From Flavobacteriaceae bacterium Ga0077528 (GTDB taxonomy: Bacteria > Bacteroidota > Bacteroidia > Flavobacteriales > Flavobacteriaceae), in contig LNDX01000006.1 in the NCBI GenBank assembly GCA_001464475.1, forward strand, positions 62,001 through 126,000: a stretch of DNA of 64,000 nucleotides. Reading direction: 5' to 3'. The notes below the pieces were generated by a model. It was not told the DNA's origin, did not search any database, and saw nothing but the letters and a program-made list of their open reading frames with translations. The translations under genes were made by a program, and so were the position numbers. Below, piece after piece: positions 34,878 to 44,843 of the stretch (the first letter of the stretch is position 1; every line of letters starts with the position of its first letter).

Positions 34878-36074
34878 CTAATCTATAACTACTTTTTTAG
34901 TAATTCTCTTATCACCTACATTCAAAACACCTAAATAAATCCCTTTAGACAAATTGGCAACTGGAATAGATTCAATCAATTTTGCATTTTGAATAGGAAT
35001 ATTTAAAATTTCTTTTCCGTTGATATCTATTAAAGAAAAAGTATAATTTGTTTCTGTAATCGAACCTAAATTGATGTTTAAAATATCTTTTGTTGGATTA
35101 GGAAAGAAACTTACATTAAAATTAGAACTATTAGCATCTAATGATAATACTGTTGTACTTGCTCTAGCAAAATGCATTGTTGCTCCTATTGCAGCTTTGG
35201 CAACGTTATAATTATAAACAGGATCCATATTTACTAATAAATCGGTTGAAGTATGTCTGTGAGTTGTTTCGTTTGTTTCGTAAAAACCTGTAATAATATC
35301 GCTATTACTTTGAAATGACATATAATCTGAGCCATAAGCCGATGCTAATAAAGTATCTAATGGAGAATACAGTCCAACACAAGTTATAAGTTGATTGGTA
35401 AATGTATTTGATGCTGCATTATTTACTGTAGGTGATGAAGTATCGCGTTCACAAGTGATGGTATTGTTTACCATTCCGGCAACTCCTCCAACTTCGTCTA
35501 AATTGAAAACTAAACGAATATCCATTTTTGGAGTTGTAGAATTAACTACTGCAGAAACATAATTCTGACTTCCTTTTAATCCGTCTTCTTCTCCACTGAA
35601 ATTGATGAACTTTATAGAATATTCTGTTGGTACATTTTGCAACAATCTTGCAATTTCAAGTATAGAAACAACACCACTTCCGTTATCGTTGGTTCCTGTT
35701 CCAACAATTGAATCATAATGACCACAAACTATTAGAAATGTATTCGGATAAAGAGTTCCTATTTTTGTTACTACTAAATTTTTACAAACTGCTGTTGATC
35801 CAGTGTAAGTATAAGAATATTCTTGAAGTTGATTGGAAGTATATCCATAACTTAAGTATTTATTTTTTAACCAATCTAAAGTATTTTGTAAAGCTGGAGT
35901 TCCTCTTCTCTTAACGCCTAAAGCTTCATATTGGGTTAAATTGGTAGTAATGTTACTTTGAGAACATTGATTTACAACATTAGCATAAGCTTGCTCAAAC
36001 GTTTGACCAAATGAATTGGTAATTAATAATAAAGTAAAAACAATTAATAGTAGGTTTCGTTTTGTGAAATTCAT
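34878..36074 (-). CDS. Secreted M28 zinc aminopeptidase with T9SS sorting domain
   Basis: A 398-residue protein with a signal peptide (about 1-24). The M28 domain (about 50-300) keeps metal ligands: VCGHYDS (His119, Asp121), NDNGSG (Asp130), SGEEDG (Glu162/163) and LDEVGG (Asp193); a later THRHTSTD supplies a further histidine. A C-terminal T9SS sorting domain (about 320-398) ends in a typical GVLNVGDKRITKKVVID strand. It probably removes N-terminal residues from external peptides for nutrition. Confidence 0.9.
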   Translation of the reverse strand: MNFTKRNLLLIVFTLLLITNSFGQTFEQAYANVVNQCSQSNITTNLTQYEALGVKRRGTPALQNTLDWLKNKYLSYGYTSNQLQEYSYTYTGSTAVCKNLVVTKIGTLYPNTFLIVCGHYDSIVGTGTNDNGSGVVSILEIARLLQNVPTEYSIKFINFSGEEDGLKGSQNYVSAVVNSTTPKMDIRLVFNLDEVGGVAGMVNNTITCERDTSSPTVNNAASNTFTNQLITCVGLYSPLDTLLASAYGSDYMSFQSNSDIITGFYETNETTHRHTSTDLLVNMDPVYNYNVAKAAIGATMHFARASTTVLSLDANSSNFNVSFFPNPTKDILNINLGSITETNYTFSLIDINGKEILNIPIQNAKLIESIPVANLSKGIYLGVLNVGDKRITKKVVID

Positions 36075-36232
36075 AACAAAAAATGATAGTTATTTAGATA
36101 ATGGCATCAAAAGTAATAAAATTTTGGTTACTTACTAAATTAATTTCTTAGAGATTAATTATTAAATAACAAATTGTTTTTCAATAGCTTAAAAATCATT
36201 AACAAATCGTTGACAAATCATTATAATGGCTT

Positions 36233-36248
36233 TGGCACACATGTTGGA
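36233..36248 (+). promoter_or_regulatory. Possible sigma-54-type promoter
   Basis: TGGCAC (36233-36238), five bases, then TTGG (36244-36247) resembles the -24/-12 pattern TGGCAC(R)N4TTGC, with the invariant C at -12 replaced by G. It lies about 80 bases before the next gene. Uncertain because of that mismatch. Confidence 0.35.
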
Positions 36249-36329
36249 ATGTACTAAACATCAGAAAGATTATCTGATCGAAGAAGCTGAAAATCGAACG
36301 AGTAAGCAAAAGCTTTAAAACGATTTATT

Positions 36330-36944
36330 ATGAGAACAATTACTTTATTAGTAGCAAGCATTTTGTTAACAACAAGTGTAACAATTGCACAAGAAACAAG
36401 AAGTTTAAATCACAACACAACTGCAAGTTGTAATTTTGATGAACCAATTTCATTTACAGAACGAGGCATTGAGTTTTTCGTTTTTACCAATGGAGACTTT
36501 GATTTTAATACACGTCCAGATGACTCTCAAGGAGACCATCACTATAGATTAGCAGGAAAGAGAACTTCTGAAGTAAATAGAACCAATCCAGTGAACTTTG
36601 GTGTCTTAATTGAACATGATAGTTTTGGTAGAGTTCGTAGAGTTGGAAACACTTTCATCAACTACGATAGCCGTGATAGAGTTAGTAGAATTGGTTCAGT
36701 ATATATGAGATACAACAGATTTGCTCTTACACAAGTAGGTGGAATGAGAATTGTTTACAACCGTCGTGGTGAAATAATCGACATGATTGGTCAAGTGAAA
36801 AGAAATAGTGGTTTTATATACAACAATAACGCTACTGCAACAACTTACGGAAACGGTAATAATGGAAATGGTTACTACTATTACAGAACAGACGGAACAA
36901 AAGCTTTAGTAGAAGATGATGCTGCTAAAGAAGATAAAGAATAA
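36330..36944 (+). CDS. Secreted hypothetical protein with YD-like strand repeats
   Basis: A 204-residue protein with a signal peptide (about 1-20). The centre (about 85-160) contains repeated short strands such as FGRVRRVGNTFINYDSRDRVSRIGSVYMRYN, rich in Arg, Tyr and Gly, similar in style to WG or YD repeats. The tail is Asn/Gly/Tyr-rich followed by acidic residues. I do not recognise the family. Possible sigma-54-type promoter upstream; terminator downstream. Confidence 0.7.
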   Translation: MRTITLLVASILLTTSVTIAQETRSLNHNTTASCNFDEPISFTERGIEFFVFTNGDFDFNTRPDDSQGDHHYRLAGKRTSEVNRTNPVNFGVLIEHDSFGRVRRVGNTFINYDSRDRVSRIGSVYMRYNRFALTQVGGMRIVYNRRGEIIDMIGQVKRNSGFIYNNNATATTYGNGNNGNGYYYYRTDGTKALVEDDAAKEDKE

Positions 36945-36972
36945 AAGATTGATTGGTTGGTTAGGTTTGTTT

Positions 36973-37010
36973 AAATCCTGCGGATTCTGGGAAGATGATG
37001 CAGGATTTTT
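36973..37010 (+). terminator. Intrinsic terminator
   Basis: AAATCCTGC (36973-36981) pairs with GCAGGATTT (37000-37008), followed by T. It ends the upstream secreted-protein gene. Confidence 0.7.
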
Positions 37011-37012
37011 CA

Positions 37013-37035
37013 TTCTGAACTTGATTCAGAATCTA
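37013..37035. repeat. 23-nt dispersed palindromic repeat, copy 1
   Basis: TTCTGAACTTGATTCAGAA plus four bases; the ends TTCTGAA/TTCAGAA are complementary. The exact reverse complement occurs at 57676-57698. See copy 2. Confidence 0.75.
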
Positions 37036-38493
37036 TCTTACTTTCTTCAAAATTGAGTTCATAACATTATTAAAATCTGAAGACAGCTTTAACTTGTAAT
37101 TCATAAAAATATAAAAAACCGAAACTAACATAGATTTCAAAACAATATTTACAATAGGATTAAAAGAAAAATCCCAAAAGTAAAAGAGAAAGAATGTTAC
37201 TATTAAAACTCCTAAACAATATAAAGTTTGATTGGAAAATGGATATAATTTCATCTTTAAAACCACAAAAAGTAGTTTTGCAAGACTATATAGTGTAATT
37301 GAAATTAAAGTTGCTATCGCTGCTCCGTTAATTCCATATATTGGTATAAAAATCATGTTTAGTGAAATCGCTAAAAAAGCTAGTAATAATCCCAAAAAAA
37401 GAACTGCTTTATAATATTTAGAATTAAAAATGATAGCATTATTATTACCTAATATCAAATCAAAATATTTTGAAATTCCAATGGTAAAAACAACAAAAAT
37501 TCCGGTACTATAATTTTTAGGCAATAGCAAATACATTTGATTGATATTGACTAAAATTCCAACTAAAACCAATCCTCCTATTATTTGTAACGTTATAGAA
37601 GTCTTTTTGTAAAGTTCATTTAATTCTTCATGCTTATCTTCTGCCATCAACTTTGCAGTAATTGGATAGGTAATTTGATGCATTGCTCTACTTGGAACAG
37701 CAATAACAGTTGCAATAAAAATTGCTACAGAATAATAAGCTATATTCTCAATTTTTATGTATTGATTAATCATCGCTTTATCAATATCCAAAAGCATGTT
37801 TGCTATACTTCCTGACAAAATTATAAACAAGGAATAAATAAAAACTTCTTTACTATTGTGAGGTATTTTGAAATTGTATGTAATTGGCCTAATTTTCATT
37901 GCATAAAAAAGCATTACCAATGTGGTTGCTAAATAAATTCCCATTAAAGAATTAATAAATTCAAGAGGTGTAATCCATTTGAAATAAACGGCAAATAGAA
38001 AAATAGAAATAAAAACACGTAATAGTATTTCCTTTATAAAACTACCAAAAACAGACTGCATGTGCACTTTTACCCATGCATAAAAGATTTCAAAATAACC
38101 CATACAAAGTCCAATTATTGGAATTTGCCATACATAATCATAGACAATTGGGTTCATTTTTGATAATGATGTCGCTATCCAATCGTATTCAAAAAATCCA
38201 ATTAATAGAACAGGAATTATTAACAAAAGTGGCAATACCAAAACAAATGTTAGAAAGGAACTTTTTTCGTCATCAGTTTTGTAATGAGAGAAAAACTTAA
38301 TCAAAGTATTGTGTACACCAAACGCCAAAAGAGGAAAAATAACATTAGCTGAAGACAATAAATAACCTGTTAAACCATAATAAGTTTCTCCGAGAAAAAT
38401 GGGATACATAAACAAGGCATTAGCTGCACCAATACCAAAACCAATATAAGTTATGATAGTATTTTTGATAGATTGGTTGATTACTATTCCCAT
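37033..38493 (-). CDS. Wzx-like oligosaccharide flippase
   Basis: A 486-residue integral membrane protein with about 14 hydrophobic segments and the overall profile of polysaccharide/oligosaccharide flippases (MOP superfamily, Wzx/RfbX type), beginning MGIVINQSIKNTIITYIGFG. It would flip lipid-linked glycans across the inner membrane. The glycosyltransferase gene lies 7 bases upstream, in the same direction, consistent with a small surface-polysaccharide unit. Substrate unknown. Confidence 0.8.
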   Translation of the reverse strand: MGIVINQSIKNTIITYIGFGIGAANALFMYPIFLGETYYGLTGYLLSSANVIFPLLAFGVHNTLIKFFSHYKTDDEKSSFLTFVLVLPLLLIIPVLLIGFFEYDWIATSLSKMNPIVYDYVWQIPIIGLCMGYFEIFYAWVKVHMQSVFGSFIKEILLRVFISIFLFAVYFKWITPLEFINSLMGIYLATTLVMLFYAMKIRPITYNFKIPHNSKEVFIYSLFIILSGSIANMLLDIDKAMINQYIKIENIAYYSVAIFIATVIAVPSRAMHQITYPITAKLMAEDKHEELNELYKKTSITLQIIGGLVLVGILVNINQMYLLLPKNYSTGIFVVFTIGISKYFDLILGNNNAIIFNSKYYKAVLFLGLLLAFLAISLNMIFIPIYGINGAAIATLISITLYSLAKLLFVVLKMKLYPFSNQTLYCLGVLIVTFFLFYFWDFSFNPIVNIVLKSMLVSVFYIFMNYKLKLSSDFNNVMNSILKKVR

Positions 38494-38500
38494 GGAGGTG

Positions 38501-39793
38501 TTATGAGTTTTGAGTTATGAGTTTTGCGAGTTTTTCGGTCAAACTCTTTCGAGAATATTGTTGTAAACCAACTGGGTAAACTTGTAATTTATTTTCTAAA
38601 TACAACTCAAAATTAAACAAAATAGTCTTTTTTAAACGCTCTTTTTCATTGTAAGTAAAGAAAACACCAGTATTAGTTGACGTGATGATTTCTGCAAAAT
38701 CAGAATCTTTTGGTCCGATGGCGATTATTGGTCGTTCAGAAACCATGTATTCAAATAATTTTCCAGGAATAATACTTTTGGTTTCTTCAGAGTCAATTTC
38801 GATTAATAACAAAACTTGTGAAGCTTTCTGATGTTTTATCGCTTCTGAATGAGAAACATATCCTAAATTATTGAGATAAGAATCTAATTTAAATTCTGAA
38901 ATTGAGTCTAAAATTTCTTGACTTACTTTACCAATAAGCTTCAATTGAAAATGAGTTTTAAACAATTCATTTTCTGAAATTAATTCTTGTAAAGATTCCC
39001 ACAAAATCTTCGGATTTCTATCCGATAAAAACGAACCAATGTGTGCCATCGTAAACTTTTCATCTAAAGTTTGTTTTGGAACGTTTTCAACATCATAACC
39101 ATTAGTAATTACTTCAATTGGTTTATTAGTAATAGCTTGAAATTCAGTTTTTGTAGTTTTGCTTGTAACTATAATCGTGTCAGCAGTATTTAAAACTTGA
39201 TGTTCTAATGCTTTATGCTTTCTATCGGCGTAAGAAGATAATTTTAATGCTTTATGATAACCAATGGTTGTCCAAGGATCACGAAAATCGGCAAACCACT
39301 TCACTCCTAGTTCTTGTTTTAATTTCAAACCAATTAAATGCAATGAATGTGGTGGACCAGAAGTTACAATGGTATCAATATTATTTTCTTGAATGTATTT
39401 TTTTAAATAAGTCACAGAAGGATTTACCCAAAATTTACGTGCATCAGGAATAAATAAATTACCACGAACCCAAAGCATCATTTTCTCAACAAAACTTTGT
39501 TTTTTGGCTGCTGGAATAATTCCTGAGCTTATTTTTTTGGTTTCTTTTTTAGATAAAAATCCGGCTAATTGATAGGGTTCGAATATTTTATTTTTAAGAA
39601 TAATTGCTTTATCAGAAACTTCACTCATCAAACCTTCATCAACAATAGGATAAGTTGGGTTTTCAGGAATATAAACTATAGGTTGAACATTAAAATCGGG
39701 CAAATATTTTACAAATTTTAACCAACGTTGTACACCTGGTCCGCCAGCAGGAGGCCAATAGTAGGTTATGATTAAAAGTTTTTTTTGTTCCAA
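38501..39793 (-). CDS. Glycosyltransferase, GT4-like
   Basis: A 430-residue protein starting LLIITYYWPPAGGPGVQRW, the N-terminal signature of a GT-B-fold family common in Flavobacteriia. The C-terminal half contains SERPIIAIGPKDSDFAEII, where nucleotide-sugar-binding acidic residues are expected. It probably builds a surface glycan with the adjacent flippase. Its 3' end is composed of a short tandem repeat (TTATGAGTTTTGAG-type), giving the last residues. It starts 3 bases after the YfhO gene. Confidence 0.83.
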   Translation of the reverse strand: MEQKKLLIITYYWPPAGGPGVQRWLKFVKYLPDFNVQPIVYIPENPTYPIVDEGLMSEVSDKAIILKNKIFEPYQLAGFLSKKETKKISSGIIPAAKKQSFVEKMMLWVRGNLFIPDARKFWVNPSVTYLKKYIQENNIDTIVTSGPPHSLHLIGLKLKQELGVKWFADFRDPWTTIGYHKALKLSSYADRKHKALEHQVLNTADTIIVTSKTTKTEFQAITNKPIEVITNGYDVENVPKQTLDEKFTMAHIGSFLSDRNPKILWESLQELISENELFKTHFQLKLIGKVSQEILDSISEFKLDSYLNNLGYVSHSEAIKHQKASQVLLLIEIDSEETKSIIPGKLFEYMVSERPIIAIGPKDSDFAEIITSTNTGVFFTYNEKERLKKTILFNFELYLENKLQVYPVGLQQYSRKSLTEKLAKLITQNS

Positions 39794-39796
39794 AAT

Positions 39797-42244
39797 TTAA
39801 GCAACTTTCTTCTTTCTATCTAAATATATTCCACCAACCAAAAGTAACATCATTCCAATAAAACTAACTAAAGCAATTGTACTTCCAGTTTTTACGACTT
39901 GAGGTTCAAATTTGAATTCAATTTTATGATTTCCTACTGGAATATTTAATCCTCTTAAAGCGTAATTTACTCTTAAAATTGGTGTCTCTTTTCCGTCAAT
40001 AGTTGCAATCCAACCATTCTTATAATACATTTCAGAAAACACAGCAAAACCATTGTTTTTATTATTTGAAACGTATTTCAGATGATTTGGTTTGTATGAT
40101 GTAAGTTTGATTGTTGCTAAACTATCAAGTTTGAAAGGCAACGATAATTCAAAGTTTTTTTCATCTTTTTCCTTTCTTCTAACAGCTACTTCTTTTGTAT
40201 TTAAGTCGTTCAAAGCTTTCATTTCTTCATCAGCTGAATTTACACTTTGAATTTTTGAAACAAACCAAACGTTTCCATTAGCATCTGGATTTAATGTTGG
40301 GAATTCTTCTCCTTTTTCGTTAGTTTGAATGATGTATTTTACATTCAACATATCAATTACCTCTTTGTTGTTTTTGGCAATTTGATAGTCAAATAATTCT
40401 TGCATTGCTCTTGGTTTCACAGCACTATAACCACCAATTGATTTGTGAAAATAAGACGCACGAGCACTTGATAAATTTCCTTCAACTTCTAAAACTCTAT
40501 AATGTGTTGTATCTTGAAGTATTTGCATATCTGAAGTTGTTGGTTCAAATGGAACATCCACTTCTCTTGCGCTTACGAAATCTCTACTACTAACATACTT
40601 TTTATCCACAAAAAACAAATCGGAAACCATAAGAATTCCAACAAGAATAATCGCTGTAGATTGAGCCACTTTATTTTTGGTATACATCCAAAGTACTAAA
40701 GCAGCCAAAAAAATAAAGAATCCTGAACGAAGTAAATCTGCAGAATACATAGTTCTTCTATCGGCTCTAACTGCATCTATAAAACCAATTCCAAACGATT
40801 TATCTTGACTTTGACTCAACATTTGGCGTAAATCTCCATCCATCGTTCCAACAAAATCAAATGCTCCTTTACATATGAATAAAACTATTATTAAACCTAA
40901 TGATGTTCCAGCAGCTTTCCACAAACTATCCCATTGTTTTTCCTTATTTGTTGTAAAAAACGAATGAAGTCCCATAACAGCCAAAATAGGAATACACAAC
41001 TCCAAAATAACTTGTATTGAAGAAACTGCTCTAAACTTGTCATACAATGGCATGTAATCGATAAATAAATCGGTAATAATTGAGAAGTTTTTTCCCCAAG
41101 ATAACATCAAAGAAACGATTGCTCCTACTAGAAAAACATACTTAAGTTTTCTCTTATCGTGAAACATTGCCAAAACAAACAAAAAGAAAACTATCGCTCC
41201 AATGTAGGCTGGTGCTGCAACACTTGGTTGTTCACCCCAATAAGTTCTTGCATAATAGGAAGTAAACTGTTTAGCTTCTCCTTCTGATGCTCCATATTTT
41301 AACATGTAATCGTAAACTGCTGAATTTTCATCAAGCTCTTCTGCACTTCCTCCTCCAAAAAGTCTTGGTGCAATTAAATTAAAACTTTCTGCAATTCCGT
41401 AACTGTATTCATTTATGTATTCCTTATCTAATGTAGAAGTACTTACCTTTTTAGTTCCGTCTGGTTGTAATTTTAAGTCGCTTTTTCCTCTTGTACTAAA
41501 ATCGGCATATTCTTTTGTAGCCAATAAACTTGTTGCATTCGAACCAATTGCAAAAATTAGAGCAACTGCAAAAGTTCCAGCAACATTTAATAAACCTTTA
41601 AAATCTTTATTTTTAATAAACTTATAAGAGTAGTAAATTCCTAAGCCAATAAGAACAATCAACAAATAATAAGTCATTTGAAAGTGATTGGCATTAATTT
41701 CTAAAGCAACAGCAAACATGGTCAGCATTCCTCCATAGAAAAATCTTTTTTGAAAAACCATGATTACACCTGCAACGACCAATGGCATGTAGGCTATTGC
41801 ATGTGCTTTAGCATTATGTCCAACGCCAAGAATAATTATCAAATAAGTTGAAAATCCGAAAGCCAAAGCTCCGAAAAAAGCTTTTAATGGATCGATTTTC
41901 AAGACCAACATCAATCCATAAAATCCTAAGAAATATAGAAACAAATAATCGGCAGGACGAGGTAAAAAACGTAATGCGTCATCAATATGACCAATAAAAT
42001 CATTTGGATATTTAGCTCCCAATTGATAAGTTGGCATTCCTCCAAAAGCGGAATTGGTCCAATAGGGTTCAGCGTTTTCAGATGCTCTAAAGTCATTTTG
42101 CTCTTTAGCCATTGCCGTATATTGCACAATATCTGATTGAGATATTTTTTTCCCTTGCAATACAGGATAAAAATAAATTAACGCAATTAGAATAAAACCA
42201 CCAATGGCAAGTATATGAGGATATAATTTTTGAAGTTGCTTCAT
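39797..42244 (-). CDS. YfhO-family integral membrane protein
   Basis: An 815-residue protein with about a dozen hydrophobic segments in residues 10-560 and a C-terminal soluble, probably periplasmic, domain (about 590-770), followed by a last membrane helix. The GPH-rich N-terminal region (PYWTNSAFGGMPTYQLG) matches YfhO proteins, which belong with GT-C-type glycosyltransferases and act in glycosylation of cell-wall or surface polymers. Upstream of the glycosyltransferase and flippase genes in one direction, so it probably belongs to the same pathway. Confidence 0.82.
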   Translation of the reverse strand: MKQLQKLYPHILAIGGFILIALIYFYPVLQGKKISQSDIVQYTAMAKEQNDFRASENAEPYWTNSAFGGMPTYQLGAKYPNDFIGHIDDALRFLPRPADYLFLYFLGFYGLMLVLKIDPLKAFFGALAFGFSTYLIIILGVGHNAKAHAIAYMPLVVAGVIMVFQKRFFYGGMLTMFAVALEINANHFQMTYYLLIVLIGLGIYYSYKFIKNKDFKGLLNVAGTFAVALIFAIGSNATSLLATKEYADFSTRGKSDLKLQPDGTKKVSTSTLDKEYINEYSYGIAESFNLIAPRLFGGGSAEELDENSAVYDYMLKYGASEGEAKQFTSYYARTYWGEQPSVAAPAYIGAIVFFLFVLAMFHDKRKLKYVFLVGAIVSLMLSWGKNFSIITDLFIDYMPLYDKFRAVSSIQVILELCIPILAVMGLHSFFTTNKEKQWDSLWKAAGTSLGLIIVLFICKGAFDFVGTMDGDLRQMLSQSQDKSFGIGFIDAVRADRRTMYSADLLRSGFFIFLAALVLWMYTKNKVAQSTAIILVGILMVSDLFFVDKKYVSSRDFVSAREVDVPFEPTTSDMQILQDTTHYRVLEVEGNLSSARASYFHKSIGGYSAVKPRAMQELFDYQIAKNNKEVIDMLNVKYIIQTNEKGEEFPTLNPDANGNVWFVSKIQSVNSADEEMKALNDLNTKEVAVRRKEKDEKNFELSLPFKLDSLATIKLTSYKPNHLKYVSNNKNNGFAVFSEMYYKNGWIATIDGKETPILRVNYALRGLNIPVGNHKIEFKFEPQVVKTGSTIALVSFIGMMLLLVGGIYLDRKKKVA

Positions 42245-42308
42245 TTTAAATATTAGATTTTTGATATTAGATGTTAGATTTTAAACATTCTAACTTTAAA
42301 CAATTTAG

Positions 42309-42569
42309 TTAATCAACTTCTTCATAATCAATATATTCACCAACTTTTTTTGTTTCACGAGGTTTATCGCTTTTTGTTGATGTATTGTAATTATCTTGAT
42401 ATTGTTGATTTTGTTGCTGTGCTTGTTCTTGAAACTGTTGGGTTGCTTTTTCAACCACTTTTTTAGCAATCACTGGTAAAAATAAACGTGCTAAAAACTT
42501 AATAATGTAATAAATAGCTATTAAATAAAATAACATTTTTACAACACCTCGAAAATCTGCTTCTTGCAT
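42309..42569 (-). CDS. DUF4834-type small membrane protein
   Basis: An 86-residue protein with one hydrophobic stretch (about residues 9-32) and a Gln-rich region followed by an acidic tail ending EYIDYEEVD, the pattern of DUF4834 proteins. Function unknown. A minus-strand -7 element (TATTTTTG at 42586-42593) lies just upstream, so it can be transcribed with the YfhO gene 64 bases downstream. Confidence 0.7.
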   Translation of the reverse strand: MQEADFRGVVKMLFYLIAIYYIIKFLARLFLPVIAKKVVEKATQQFQEQAQQQNQQYQDNYNTSTKSDKPRETKKVGEYIDYEEVD

Positions 42570-42649
42570 AAAATAAAAATTTTGTCAAAAATACTAAATT
42601 CCCACATTCAAAATTAGCATTAGCTCTTAAATAAATAATAAATTAATAG

Positions 42650-42657
42650 TACATTTG
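42650..42657 (+). promoter_or_regulatory. Bacteroidota -7 promoter element
   Basis: TACATTTG fits TAnnTTTG and lies 33 bases before the ATG of the barrel gene. No clear -33 element. Confidence 0.45.
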
Positions 42658-42690
42658 AATTTCTAAATCAAAATAGCAAACTCACATAAA

Positions 42691-43665
42691 ATGAAAATAA
42701 ATCTTTTTGCTCTTTTTATTCTACTTACAACGATTACTAAAGTTAATGCTCAGCATACTGATGTTATTAATTCTAATCGTCCTGGAGAGTCTATGTCTGC
42801 ATTTGCTGTTGGAAAAACTGTCATTCAAATTGAATCTGGTTTGAGTTATGTTAATGAAAAGCATAGTATTTTAGATTATAGTGCTACCGGATTCAGTGGA
42901 GATTTTAATGTAAGATATGGCTTTTTTAAAGAACAATTGGAAACAATTTTAGAGTTAAACTATCAAAATGATACGTACACTGCTGATGATTTTACAGAAA
43001 TTACTAGAAAAGGATTAAAAACTTCAACCCTTGGTTTAAAATATTTGGTTTATGATCCATTTAAAAATTATGAAGAAAAAGTAAATTTATACAGTTGGAA
43101 AGCCAATCATAAGTTTAAATGGCGTCAATTAATTCCTGCGGTTTCTGTTTATGCTGGTGCTAATTTGAATTTTAGTTCCAATCCATTCTTATTTGGTGGT
43201 GAAGAAATTAGTAGAATTAGTCCGAAAGCTATGTTGATTACTCAGCAAATTTTTCCAGGAGCTTGGGTTTTTGTTACCAATGTATTTATTGATAAAGTTG
43301 GAACTAACAATCAAACACTTGGTTATATTGCAACTTTAACCAAAGGATTTAATGATAAATGGTCAGCTTATCTTGAAAATAAAGGGCTTCAAGGAGATTA
43401 TTATGCAGATGGCTTTTTCTCAACTGGAGCAGCTTATTTAGTAAATGAAAACCTTCAAGTTGATGCTTATGTGAGTAAAAACTTCAAAACCACACCTGAT
43501 TTTTTATTTGTTGGATTTGGACTTTCTTGGCGTTCTACAACTAATTACAAAGACGTCATGATTAGAGCTCCAAAAGGAGACAAAAAGAAAGACAAGAGTA
43601 AAAAAGACAAAGAAAAAGATAAAAAGAAAAAGCGTCTAGACGAAGTTCAAGTTGAAAAACCATAA
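42691..43665 (+). CDS. Outer-membrane beta-barrel, transporter-like
   Basis: A 324-residue protein with a signal peptide (about 1-20) and repeated amphipathic strands (about 20-290) of the type annotated as 'transporter' or phenol-degradation MetA-like barrels. It ends with a lysine/aspartate-rich tail (about 295-324, KKDKSKKDKEKDKKKKR), unusual for a barrel. The function is unknown. Six bases separate it from the acetyltransferase-like gene, so the two are co-transcribed. Confidence 0.72.
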   Translation: MKINLFALFILLTTITKVNAQHTDVINSNRPGESMSAFAVGKTVIQIESGLSYVNEKHSILDYSATGFSGDFNVRYGFFKEQLETILELNYQNDTYTADDFTEITRKGLKTSTLGLKYLVYDPFKNYEEKVNLYSWKANHKFKWRQLIPAVSVYAGANLNFSSNPFLFGGEEISRISPKAMLITQQIFPGAWVFVTNVFIDKVGTNNQTLGYIATLTKGFNDKWSAYLENKGLQGDYYADGFFSTGAAYLVNENLQVDAYVSKNFKTTPDFLFVGFGLSWRSTTNYKDVMIRAPKGDKKKDKSKKDKEKDKKKKRLDEVQVEKP

Positions 43666-43671
43666 TCAAAA

Positions 43672-44790
43672 ATGATTACAATTATTGAAGCCAATACTAA
43701 GGCGTTATTAAAAGACTATGTAAAGTTTCCGTTTTCATTATACAAGAATCATCCTTACTGGGTTCCACCGTTAATTCAAGATGATTTAGAAACATTTGAT
43801 AAAACTAAAAATCCAGCATTTCATAGTGCCGAAGCATATTTTTATTTGGCTTATAAAGACAATAAAATAGTAGGAAGAATTGCAGCAATCATCAATTGGG
43901 ATGAAGTAAACGACCAACAAAAAAAGAAAGTTCGTTTTGGTTGGTGGGACGTTATTGATGATATAGAAGTAACAAAAGCGTTACTTGAAAAAGTATATGA
44001 ATTAGGAAGAAAAAACAATTTAGAATATGTTGAAGGTCCGATGGGATTTTCAAATTTGGATAAAGTTGGCGTTTTAACCGAAGGTTTTGACGAAATGGGT
44101 TCCATGATAACTTGGTACAATTATCCTTATTATAAAGAGCATTTGGAACAATTAGGATATGTTAAAGAGAAAGAATATCTCGAAAATAAATTTCCTTTTG
44201 AAAATGTAAAACCAGAGTTTTTCTTTAAAATTCAAGAGCTAATTAAGAAACGCTATCAACTTAAACCAGTTAATTTTACTAAAACAAAAGACATCATGCC
44301 TTATGTTGATGAGATGTTTGATGTTTTTAATGAATCGTATGCAAGTTTATCTTCGTTTGTAGCTATTACCGAAGTTCAGAAAGAATATTTCAAAAAGAAA
44401 TACATTAGTTTTATTAATCCAGAATACATCAAATTTGTTTTAGACAAAGACGATAAAATGGTAGCTTTTAGTATTGTAATGCCGAGTTTTTCGGAAGCAT
44501 TGAAAAAAGCAAACGGTAAATTATTTCCTTTTGGATTTTATCATTTATTAAAAGCTAAAAGAGAAAGTAAAGACGTTTTATTCTACTTAATTGGAGTTTT
44601 ACCAGAATATCAAAACAAAGGTGTAACTGCAATAATTTTTAATGAATGTTACAATACATTTACCGAAAAAGGAATTAAAAACTGCATAAGAACTCCTGAA
44701 TTAGAAGACAATACAGCAATCCATCAAATATGGAAACATTTTGATCCTGTGATTTTCAGAAGACGTAGAACTTATAAAATTGATTTATAA
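43672..44790 (+). CDS. GNAT-type acetyltransferase-like protein
   Basis: A 372-residue cytoplasmic protein. The N-terminal half has EAYFYLAYKDNKIVGRIAAII, the beta-strand/turn of GNAT folds, and the C-terminal half a second likely acetyl-CoA site, LIGVLPEYQNKGVTAIIFNEC (Q/RxxGxG/A-type loop). Such proteins are often mislabelled as GTP cyclohydrolase. No substrate can be deduced. It is the second gene of a two-gene operon with the barrel protein and is followed by a terminator. Confidence 0.72.
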   Translation: MITIIEANTKALLKDYVKFPFSLYKNHPYWVPPLIQDDLETFDKTKNPAFHSAEAYFYLAYKDNKIVGRIAAIINWDEVNDQQKKKVRFGWWDVIDDIEVTKALLEKVYELGRKNNLEYVEGPMGFSNLDKVGVLTEGFDEMGSMITWYNYPYYKEHLEQLGYVKEKEYLENKFPFENVKPEFFFKIQELIKKRYQLKPVNFTKTKDIMPYVDEMFDVFNESYASLSSFVAITEVQKEYFKKKYISFINPEYIKFVLDKDDKMVAFSIVMPSFSEALKKANGKLFPFGFYHLLKAKRESKDVLFYLIGVLPEYQNKGVTAIIFNECYNTFTEKGIKNCIRTPELEDNTAIHQIWKHFDPVIFRRRRTYKIDL

Positions 44791-44793
44791 AAC

Positions 44794-44823
44794 AAAAAAT
44801 CCATCATTGCTGATGGATTTTTT
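44794..44823. terminator. Bidirectional intrinsic terminator
   Basis: ATCCATCA pairs with TGATGGAT around a TTGC loop, with A- and T-runs at the flanks. Convergent genes lie on both sides. Confidence 0.85.
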
Positions 44824-44843
44824 ATGAAATATATTGTAAAAAA

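Noticed and set aside
36225..36317. A 30-codon frame upstream of the secreted protein gene (MALAHMLECTKHQ)
   Set aside because: It overlaps the possible -24/-12 promoter and is too short to support as a gene without conservation data.
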